Origin: an uncultured Bacteroidia bacterium
Lineage (GTDB): Bacteria; Bacteroidota; Bacteroidia; Bacteroidales; UBA932
Length of the DNA stretch: 9,974 nucleotides
Direction: 5' to 3'
NCBI GenBank assembly: GCA_902796455.1
Contig: CADBPH010000028.1
Location: forward strand, 1 to 9,974
The notes under the pieces are model-generated. The model saw nothing but the letters and a program-made list of their open reading frames with translations, did no database searches and was not told the DNA's origin. Within the stretch, counting starts at the first letter, position 1. Each line of letters begins with the position of its first letter. A program made the position numbers and the translations under genes. Shown here one piece after another: positions 1-5,865 of this stretch.

Positions 1-45
1 AACATGAAAGAAGGAAAACTGAAGATCAGTATCCAGTACAAATAA
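1..45 (+). CDS. 3' end of an unidentified upstream gene (partial)
   Basis: Reading frame 1 is open from the window edge and ends with TAA, giving 14 residues that end in KISIQYK. The short lysine-rich, beta-strand-like tail is compatible with a real protein C-terminus but is too short to assign to a family. The next gene on the same strand starts 53 nt downstream. I see no hairpin with a T-run in the gap, so the two genes could share a transcript. The frame could also be chance, because another frame stays open slightly further. Confidence 0.4.
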   Translation, partial: NMKEGKLKISIQYK

Positions 46-98
46 ACCGCACTGCTTCGGCACGGAATATGCGAAAGGTCGTATAAAAGACTGTACAG

Positions 99-482
99 AT
101 GAAAAGACTCCTCCTAATCCTGGCATTGGCAGCCATGGCCATCCTCCCGGCAGCAGCCCAGAAAAAGGCAAAATTTGAATTCAAGGAAGACCGGCATAAC
201 TTCGGCGTGTTTCAGCGGAAAGACGCAACACAGCACTGTACCTTTGAATTCAAGAATGTCGGAGACGCTCCGCTGACCATCCAACGCATGACGGCTACAT
301 GCACGTGTGTGGAAATGGAAGGACCGAAGAAACCGGTCCAACCCGGGAAAAAAGGAGTAATCAAGGTGACGTACCACGGCGAGAAAAAACAAGCCGGGCC
401 TTTCCACAAAATGATTACCATCATTTCAAACGCCGAGCAGGACTTGTACAGACTACATGTAGAAGGAAAAATGGAGGAGTGA
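99..482 (+). CDS. DUF1573 domain-containing exported protein
   Basis: This 127-residue protein starts with a clear Sec signal peptide: MKR, then a hydrophobic run to about residue 20 ending in AAA-Q, a good signal peptidase I site. The mature part is a single DUF1573 (Ig/MSP-like beta-sandwich) domain. Its hallmarks are HNFGVF near residue 34, FEFKNVGDAPLTI at 49-61, a Cys-x-Cys pair (C68, C70), and a Lys-Pro/Pro-Gly-x-Lys-Gly-x-I-x-V-x-Y stretch at about 78-92. DUF1573 proteins are very common in Bacteroidota and are thought to be periplasmic or surface-exposed, but their biochemical role is unknown. The length is typical of single-domain members. The ATG at 99 is chosen because it places the signal peptide at the N-terminus; no strong Shine-Dalgarno sequence precedes it, as is usual in this phylum. 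The stop codon lies inside the terminator stem that follows. Confidence 0.9.
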   Translation: MKRLLLILALAAMAILPAAAQKKAKFEFKEDRHNFGVFQRKDATQHCTFEFKNVGDAPLTIQRMTATCTCVEMEGPKKPVQPGKKGVIKVTYHGEKKQAGPFHKMITIISNAEQDLYRLHVEGKMEE

Positions 483-500
483 AAACTCCTCCATTTTTTT
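471..500. terminator. Bidirectional intrinsic terminator between DUF1573 gene and glyA
   Basis: A perfect 10-bp stem (ATGGAGGAGT at 471-480 with ACTCCTCCAT at 485-494) closes a GAAA tetraloop. On the plus strand it is followed directly by a T-run (stem T plus 495-500). Read on the minus strand, the same hairpin is followed by about five T residues from the A-run at 466-470. It can therefore serve both convergent genes. The left arm contains the last codons and the first base of the TGA stop of the DUF1573 gene. Confidence 0.9.
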
Positions 501-514
501 ATCTATCCAAGCGA

Positions 515-1858
515 TTAATACCGGTTCAGCGGACGCCCGCTCGTCATCATGTGGACTTTGCGCCGGACGGATTCAACCACGGCCTTGTGGGCAGCTCGCC
601 CGGTCTCGTTTTCCGGAGTGGGTTCTTTTGCCGCCAGATCCGCAACATGCTCGGATGCGGACGCCAGAACGGTGTCAATCAGGTCAACAATATCGAGCAT
701 GTCCTTTTCAACAAAACCACGGGAAGTGACAGCAGGGGTACCGATGCGGATTCCGGAAGTCAGGAAAGGACTGCGGGAATCGAACGGGACCATGTTCTTG
801 TTGACCGTAATATCAGCGGCAACAAGCTCTTTCTCGGCCAATTTACCGGTAAGATCCGGGAACTTGGGCCGAAGATCGATCAGCATCAAATGGTTGTCCG
901 TGCCGCCGGATACGACATGGTACCCTTTGCGCATGAAAGCATCAGCCATCGTCTTGGCATTCGCCATAACCTGCTTCTGATAATCGATGTATTCCGGCTG
1001 CATGGCCTCATAGAAAGCGACGGCCTTGGCGGCAATCACGTGCTCGAGCGGACCGCCCTGGACCCCGGGGAATACGCTGGAATTCAGGATTTGGGACATC
1101 TTCTTGATCTCCCCTTTCGGCGTCGTGAGCCCCCACGGATTGTCGAAATCTTTTCCCATCAGGATAATACCGCCCCGCGGGCCCCGAAGGGTCTTATGGG
1201 TCGTAGAAGTAACGATATGGGCATATTCCACAGGATTCTTCAGCAATCCGGCGGCAATCAGGCCCGCCGTATGCGCCATATCAATCCAAAGGATGGCACC
1301 GACCTTATCGGCAATGCTGCGCATGCGCGCGTAGTCCCACTCGCGGGAATAGGCGGAAGCCCCGCCGATAATCAGCTTCGGCTTGCATTCCAGGGCCTTG
1401 CGCTCCATCGCATCGTAGTCAATCATGCCGGTTTCTTCGCTGAGGCCATACGGGACAGCATGGTAAAGGATACCCGAGGCATTGACCGGTGATCCATGGG
1501 TCAGGTGACCTCCCTGGGACAAATCCAGGCCCATGAAGGTATCGCCGGGGCGGAGAACTGCCATGATAACGGCCATATTCGCCTGCGCGCCGGAATGGGG
1601 CTGCACATTGGCATATTCTGCATGGTAAATCTGGCAGAGGCGGTCGATGGCGACCTGCTCGATCTGGTCGACGACTTCACAGCCGCCGTAATAACGCTTA
1701 CCGGGATAACCCTCCGCATATTTGTTCGTGCAGACCGACCCCATGGCCTCCAATACCTGGGCAGATACATAATTCTCAGAGGCGATCAGTTCCAGGCCGG
1801 AGCACTGGCGGTCTTTTTCCTTTTTGATCAGATCAAAGATGTGAAGATCTTGTTTCAT
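515..1858 (-). CDS. glyA: Serine hydroxymethyltransferase
   Basis: GlyA is a PLP enzyme of the cytoplasm that converts serine and tetrahydrofolate to glycine and 5,10-methylene-tetrahydrofolate, the main source of one-carbon units. The 447-residue product has the family signatures in order: ELIASENY (23-30), [16 protein letters not shown] (44-59), the PLP aspartate/histidine region [10 protein letters not shown] (191-200), and the Schiff-base lysine K222 in the [14 protein letters not shown] segment. R371 in SGIRIGTPA corresponds to the substrate-carboxylate arginine. A stretch at about 238-262 ([17 protein letters not shown] and following) is longer than in E. coli GlyA and resembles the form common in Bacteroidetes. 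The frame stays open 106 codons further upstream, but that extension lies antisense to the neighbouring methyltransferase gene and is not GlyA-like. The ATG at 1858 gives the normal N-terminus ([11 protein letters not shown]). The gene appears monocistronic, with its own promoter region and a shared terminator. Confidence 0.97.
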   Translation of the reverse strand: MKQDLHIFDLIKKEKDRQCSGLELIASENYVSAQVLEAMGSVCTNKYAEGYPGKRYYGGCEVVDQIEQVAIDRLCQIYHAEYANVQPHSGAQANMAVIMAVLRPGDTFMGLDLSQGGHLTHGSPVNASGILYHAVPYGLSEETGMIDYDAMERKALECKPKLIIGGASAYSREWDYARMRSIADKVGAILWIDMAHTAGLIAAGLLKNPVEYAHIVTSTTHKTLRGPRGGIILMGKDFDNPWGLTTPKGEIKKMSQILNSSVFPGVQGGPLEHVIAAKAVAFYEAMQPEYIDYQKQVMANAKTMADAFMRKGYHVVSGGTDNHLMLIDLRPKFPDLTGKLAEKELVAADITVNKNMVPFDSRSPFLTSGIRIGTPAVTSRGFVEKDMLDIVDLIDTVLASASEHVADLAAKEPTPENETGRAAHKAVVESVRRKVHMMTSGRPLNRY

Positions 1859-1896
1859 AGCGTTCGAATTAGCAAGTGACGGGCTGTCCCGTCTCA

Positions 1897-1904
1897 CAAA
1901 TATA
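1897..1904 (-). promoter_or_regulatory. Bacteroidetes-type -7 element upstream of glyA
   Basis: On the minus strand these bases read TATATTTG, an exact match to the Bacteroidetes sigma-ABfr -7 consensus TAnnTTTG. They lie 38 nt upstream of the glyA ATG, so a start site about 7 nt downstream would leave a leader of roughly 30 nt. I do not see a matching -33 TTTG at the usual spacing, so this is a half-match supported by position. Confidence 0.55.
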
Positions 1905-1927
1905 CGAATCAATTTTGAATAATTTGC

Positions 1928-1935
1928 TACCTTTG
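1928..1935 (+). promoter_or_regulatory. Bacteroidetes-type -7 element upstream of the RNA methyltransferase gene
   Basis: These bases read TACCTTTG, an exact match to TAnnTTTG on the plus strand, 31 nt upstream of the ATG at 1967. A TTTG at 1914-1917 is too close (10 nt) to be a normal -33 element, and nothing convincing sits near 1905. The two divergent -7 elements are only 23 nt apart, so the two polymerase footprints would overlap. Confidence 0.5.
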
Positions 1936-1966
1936 TGGCAAGAAGACAGGAATAAATCCACATGCC

Positions 1967-2500
1967 ATGAAAGACAGGAAATTGCTGGGAATTGAAATGG
2001 GACGCATCAGCGCAGAAGCCTACAAAACACTGCCGCCGTCGGGGATTGTCGTTGTCCTGGACAACGTCCGGAGCGCGCACAACGTGGGGGCCGCGTTCCG
2101 GAGCGCCGATGCCTTCCGGACGGACAAAATCTGGCTGTGCGGGATCTGTGCGACTCCCCCGTCCCCCGAGATCCACAAATCAGCGCTGGGGGCGGAATTC
2201 AGCGTGCCCTGGGCACATGCAGACGATACCCTGACGGTTCTCCGGACGCTGCGGGACGAGGGATATACACTCGTAAGCATCGAGCAGACGGAGCATGCAG
2301 TGAAGCTGGATGCGTTTGTCCCGGAGAAAGAGCGGAAGTATGCGCTGGTATTCGGGAATGAAGTGGACGGCGTGGCGCAGGAGGCAGTGGACCTGTCCGA
2401 TTTCTCCCTGGAGATTCCGCAGGCGGGGACGAAGCACTCGCTGAATGTCTCCGTATCCGTCGGTGTCATCCTGTGGCACTTCTTCCTGCACAGGAACTGA
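1967..2500 (+). CDS. SpoU/TrmH-family RNA 2'-O-ribose methyltransferase
   Basis: This 177-residue SPOUT-class enzyme is expected to transfer a methyl group from S-adenosylmethionine to a ribose 2'-OH in tRNA or rRNA. All three SpoU motifs are present. Motif 1 is [20 protein letters not shown] (31-50), with the conserved R45. Motif 2 is [11 protein letters not shown] (126-136), with the N131-E132 pair. Motif 3 is [23 protein letters not shown] (149-170), with S158 and N160, which form part of the trefoil-knot SAM site. It is a single catalytic domain without an N-terminal RNA-binding L30e-like domain, closer in size to TrmH/TrmL-type enzymes than to RlmB. The exact target nucleotide cannot be read from the sequence, so no gene symbol is given. 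The gene diverges from glyA and converges on the beta-galactosidase gene. The ATG at 1967 follows a purine-rich AGAAGACAGG about 17 nt upstream, slightly far for a Shine-Dalgarno site. Confidence 0.92.
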   Translation: MKDRKLLGIEMGRISAEAYKTLPPSGIVVVLDNVRSAHNVGAAFRSADAFRTDKIWLCGICATPPSPEIHKSALGAEFSVPWAHADDTLTVLRTLRDEGYTLVSIEQTEHAVKLDAFVPEKERKYALVFGNEVDGVAQEAVDLSDFSLEIPQAGTKHSLNVSVSVGVILWHFFLHRN

Positions 2501-2534
2501 AAAAAAAGCGGCGCACCGGGAAACGGTGCGCCGC
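2501..2534 (-). terminator. Intrinsic terminator of the GH2 beta-galactosidase gene
   Basis: A perfect 11-bp GC-rich stem (GCGGCGCACCG at 2508-2518 with CGGTGCGCCGC at 2524-2534) encloses a 5-nt loop. On the minus strand it is followed by seven T residues (the A-run at 2501-2507). It lies 20 nt after the minus-strand stop at 2554. On the plus strand no T-run follows the hairpin, so it is not a canonical terminator for the methyltransferase gene that ends at 2500. Confidence 0.88.
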
Positions 2535-2553
2535 AACAGTAATGCGAAGTCTG

Positions 2554-5500
2554 CTAGTTGTTTACAGGGCGGATCACGAAGTGGAAGGACTGCTCGCCTG
2601 CATGGACGCGGTACGCCTCCAGCGGCCAGGTCCCCCAGGAATTGATCCCGCCGACACCGATCTGTTTCTTCTCGAACTGGACATAGGTCGTCCCGTTGGA
2701 ACGGTCATCCTTGTGCGCCTTGTACACCAGGTCCAGGGAATGCTGGGGCATACCGGCCTGCTTGTTGGTCGCATTCGGACGCGGACGCGGATCCACATGG
2801 GCGATATCCAGGTCTTCCTGGCTGAACGGAAGCGCAGAGCCGGAGAAGCGGACATCTGACGTAATCTCCAGACCCGTACCGTTGTCGTCCAGAACCCGCA
2901 GCCAGCGAAGATGCGTCTTCGTGCCGGATTCCTGCGTGCGGACATAGGTATAATTGTACTGGTCGTTCACATGCTGGACATAATGTCCGACAGGAGCGGA
3001 AGAATAGCGGTCGCAATAGTTCTCCCACGGTCCCCGGCCGAAGAAATCGACTGTAGAGAACCGGCCGGGCATGGCGAAACGCATCCCGAAACGGAACATA
3101 TCCGGCGCCTTGTCGAGTCCACCCGCATCCTTCATGGATTCGGTCGCCTCAACGGAACCGTCCGCATACACCTTGTAATCCATCAGAACGGTAGCGACGC
3201 CCTCTATCGGCGCATATTCGACCTTGACCCGCCAGGCGTCCGCTTCTTCCTTGACGTCGAACGACTTGACTGTAAACGTCGGATAACGCCACATCTTGAA
3301 CAGCACGTCGAATTTGGCTCCCAGGTCATTCTCGGTCGGGGCACGGCCGAAGGAAGGCATCAGCGGAGCCGCCAGCTGCGGCTTGCCATCTACCTCATAG
3401 GCGCAAAGGGCACCCGTAGCGGCATCAAAGACAGCCTTCCAAGCCGAGATCAGCGGAGACGCGGCAACCGGAGAAGCATAGGCGAAGGTTCCCGCAAAAG
3501 TAACTTGATTTCCAGCCTTTTCCATAGCCGGGAGACCCGAGCCGGGAACAGCAGCGGAACCCGCCGCAAATGCCTTCACCGGCGCCTCATACAAGGCAAT
3601 CTGGTCGTACGCCACTTCCGTACCGGCCGGAAGCAATCCGTCCGCCTGCTTGAGGACAAAACTGACATTCAGATAAATATCGCCATCCTTGCACTGCGGA
3701 TAGAAAGGAACCGCCCCCTGGATAGCCGCAGCCAGGCTCCGGCCCGTGAATCCGAGGTCTATCGTCTTTGTCTGCTGGGCTGCCACCGGGAGATTCCCGA
3801 CCACGCCGCTCAGCACGCGGACTCCGCCGGCTTCGACATTCCACTCCATGCGGTAACGCTCCAGGCCGATGAAGAAATTCTCATTGTACACCTTCACCTG
3901 GCAAGGACGGTCGGAGGAAGCGGCATAGGCCGCATTGTCCCCCGCCGAAGTAAGGATGGAGCGGTACTGGTAGCGAACCTCATACGCATGCGGATGAAGC
4001 TTGCGGTCGGCCGCAATCACACCGTTGCAGTTGAAAGAACCGTCCGAAGCGTCATAGTCATTGAAATCGCCGCCGAAGGCGAAGAAATGGTCGGAACCGG
4101 TCTTGGAGGCATCCGAAGGCCAGGTAATGGCCTGGTCGACGAAATCCCAGATATATCCGCCCTGATAGGAGGGATACTTGCGGATGATGTCCCAATATTC
4201 CTTGAAGGCGCCCATGGAGTTGCCCATCGCGTGGGCGTATTCGCACTGGATGAGCGGCTTGGTCGGATTGTTCTCCAGATACTTGATACAACCCTCATGG
4301 CTGAGGTACATGGGGCAGTAAATATCGCTGTTGCGGTCTTTCATGGCCCGTTCGTAATGAACAGGACGGGACGGGTCATAAGCCTTGATCCAATCGTAGC
4401 AGGCATAGAAATTCGTCCCGTTGCCGGCTTCGTTGCCCAAGCTCCAGACAATCACGCTGGGATGGTTGAAATCCCGGCGGACCATCCGCTGGTCCCGGTT
4501 CAGGTGCGCCTCCTTGAAATCTTCACGGTTGGCCAACGTTTTTTCAGGATTGTAACCCATTCCGTGCGACTCAATATTGCCTTCGTCCGTAACATAGATC
4601 CCATATTTGTCACAGAGAGCCAGCCAGCGCGGGTCATCCGGATAGTGGCAGGTACGTACCGCATTGACATTCAGTTTCTTCATAATCAAGATATCCTGAA
4701 TCATGTCTGCTTCGGAAACCTGGTATCCCTTGTAAGCGTTCAATTCATGGCGGTCAACGCCCTTGATCAGCACGGGCTGACCGTTGACGAGCAGCTGGAC
4801 ATTCTTGATCTCGACAGTCCGGAATCCGAACGGAATGGCGGTGGATTCGGCGACGTTGCCCTTCTTGTCCCTGGCCGTCACCTTGAGCGTATACAAGGTC
4901 GGGGATTCGGCGCTCCACAGGGCCGGATCCGAAACCGAAGCGGAAGAACGGACCACTTTATATCCTTCAGGCGAGGTTTCCCCGCGACGGGCGACAGCCG
5001 CGTCAAAGGCCGCGACACGCTTGCCGTCAGGTCCGGTCACTTCGTACGCGACAGAGGCGACTCCCTTGCTGACGAATGAGGTGACATCCATCTTTCCGTA
5101 CATATCGGCATAAATGTGGACATCCTCCAGGCGGGCAGGCTCGCGGGTATAGACATATACGCCGCGGGCGATGCCGGTGAAGCGCCAGAAATCCTGGTCC
5201 TCCAGATAGGTTCCGTCGCACCAGCGGAAAATTTCCAGCGCGAGGACGTTCTCCCCGGCATGGACATAGGGTGTAATGTCAAACCGTGCTTCCAGTTTGC
5301 TGTCCTGGCTGTATCCGACTTCCTTGCCATTGACCCAGACACGGAGATTGGAAGTAGCCGAGCCGACACACAGGCAGATCTGCTTGCCCATCCATGCGTC
5401 GTCGACCGTGAAGGTCTTCCTGTACTGGCCGACGTAATTGTGCTCCTCGGGCACCTGGGGCGGGTTATTCGTGAAATGGCCGCGCCAGGGATAACCGACA

Positions 5501-5829
5501 TTCACATACAGGGGATCTCCGAATCCGTTCAATTCCCACATGCCGGGAACCGGCATCCGGTCCCATGCCGCATCGTCAAATGAAACAGCCGCGAAACCGC
5601 GCAGCCGCGAGGAAGGGGTTTCATTGAAATGGAATTTCCACATCCCGTTCAAAGAAACGGTCTGCTGCTGGTCTGTCACAAAGGTAGCCGCCATCGGCAG
5701 GCGGTTCCGCTCGAAGACTCCCGGATTGTGCCAGTCATCATCCGCCGTTGACTTCGCCGGCGCCGCTCCCAGGCAGAAGGGCAGCAGCAAAGCGGTCGAA
5801 ACAAAGAAAAATCTCAGTCTGGTGTTCAT
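2554..5829 (-). CDS. Exported GH2-family beta-galactosidase
   Basis: This 1091-residue protein has the five-domain LacZ-like architecture of long glycoside hydrolase family 2 enzymes, which hydrolyse terminal beta-galactosides. An N-terminal signal peptide (hydrophobic 7-21, then GAAPA) points to export, probably to the periplasm. The sugar-binding jelly-roll domain spans about 30-230 (WKFHF, PVPGMWEL, WVNGKEVGYSQDSKLEARFDI, LEDQDFWRFTGI). An Ig-like domain runs to about 340. The TIM barrel begins at the VLIKGVDRHELN region (353-364). Its acid/base is E467 in WSLGNEAGNG and the nucleophile is E530 in QCEYAHAMGNS. The C-terminal beta-galactosidase small-chain domain covers roughly 790-1085, with FFGRGPWENYCDR-type signatures. 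Length and motifs are complete. No SusC/SusD pair, regulator or other CAZyme is nearby, so this is not a visible polysaccharide utilisation locus. It lies 36 nt after batD/E on the same strand and ends at a strong terminator. Specificity for lactose versus plant or host galactosides cannot be read. Confidence 0.95.
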   Translation of the reverse strand: MNTRLRFFFVSTALLLPFCLGAAPAKSTADDDWHNPGVFERNRLPMAATFVTDQQQTVSLNGMWKFHFNETPSSRLRGFAAVSFDDAAWDRMPVPGMWELNGFGDPLYVNVGYPWRGHFTNNPPQVPEEHNYVGQYRKTFTVDDAWMGKQICLCVGSATSNLRVWVNGKEVGYSQDSKLEARFDITPYVHAGENVLALEIFRWCDGTYLEDQDFWRFTGIARGVYVYTREPARLEDVHIYADMYGKMDVTSFVSKGVASVAYEVTGPDGKRVAAFDAAVARRGETSPEGYKVVRSSASVSDPALWSAESPTLYTLKVTARDKKGNVAESTAIPFGFRTVEIKNVQLLVNGQPVLIKGVDRHELNAYKGYQVSEADMIQDILIMKKLNVNAVRTCHYPDDPRWLALCDKYGIYVTDEGNIESHGMGYNPEKTLANREDFKEAHLNRDQRMVRRDFNHPSVIVWSLGNEAGNGTNFYACYDWIKAYDPSRPVHYERAMKDRNSDIYCPMYLSHEGCIKYLENNPTKPLIQCEYAHAMGNSMGAFKEYWDIIRKYPSYQGGYIWDFVDQAITWPSDASKTGSDHFFAFGGDFNDYDASDGSFNCNGVIAADRKLHPHAYEVRYQYRSILTSAGDNAAYAASSDRPCQVKVYNENFFIGLERYRMEWNVEAGGVRVLSGVVGNLPVAAQQTKTIDLGFTGRSLAAAIQGAVPFYPQCKDGDIYLNVSFVLKQADGLLPAGTEVAYDQIALYEAPVKAFAAGSAAVPGSGLPAMEKAGNQVTFAGTFAYASPVAASPLISAWKAVFDAATGALCAYEVDGKPQLAAPLMPSFGRAPTENDLGAKFDVLFKMWRYPTFTVKSFDVKEEADAWRVKVEYAPIEGVATVLMDYKVYADGSVEATESMKDAGGLDKAPDMFRFGMRFAMPGRFSTVDFFGRGPWENYCDRYSSAPVGHYVQHVNDQYNYTYVRTQESGTKTHLRWLRVLDDNGTGLEITSDVRFSGSALPFSQEDLDIAHVDPRPRPNATNKQAGMPQHSLDLVYKAHKDDRSNGTTYVQFEKKQIGVGGINSWGTWPLEAYRVHAGEQSFHFVIRPVNN

Positions 5830-5865
5830 AAAAAGTGGTTGGTATTTAGTTGATTATATAGGTTT

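Noticed and set aside
299..1492. 397-codon plus-strand open frame opposite glyA
   Set aside because: It starts inside the DUF1573 gene, crosses the terminator and runs antisense to glyA. Its composition is that of a shadow frame.
1859..2176. N-terminal extension of glyA by 106 codons
   Set aside because: The extension is antisense to the start of the methyltransferase gene, crosses both promoter elements and has no GlyA homology. The ATG at 1858 gives the standard N-terminus.
2911..5079. 722-codon open frame on the plus strand opposite the GH2 gene
   Set aside because: It lies wholly antisense to a gene with clear catalytic motifs. Its translation shows no domain, signal peptide or recognisable motif, and is explained by the GC-rich codon bias of the minus-strand gene.
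2554..5829. Polysaccharide utilisation locus
   Set aside because: Only one CAZyme is present. No SusC/SusD pair, sensor or anti-sigma system lies within the window.
5840..5860. TATAAT-like stretch upstream of the GH2 gene as a promoter
   Set aside because: The phylum uses TAnnTTTG rather than TATAAT, and no such element or well-spaced -33 TTTG is present, so the AT-rich gap is not enough to call a promoter.
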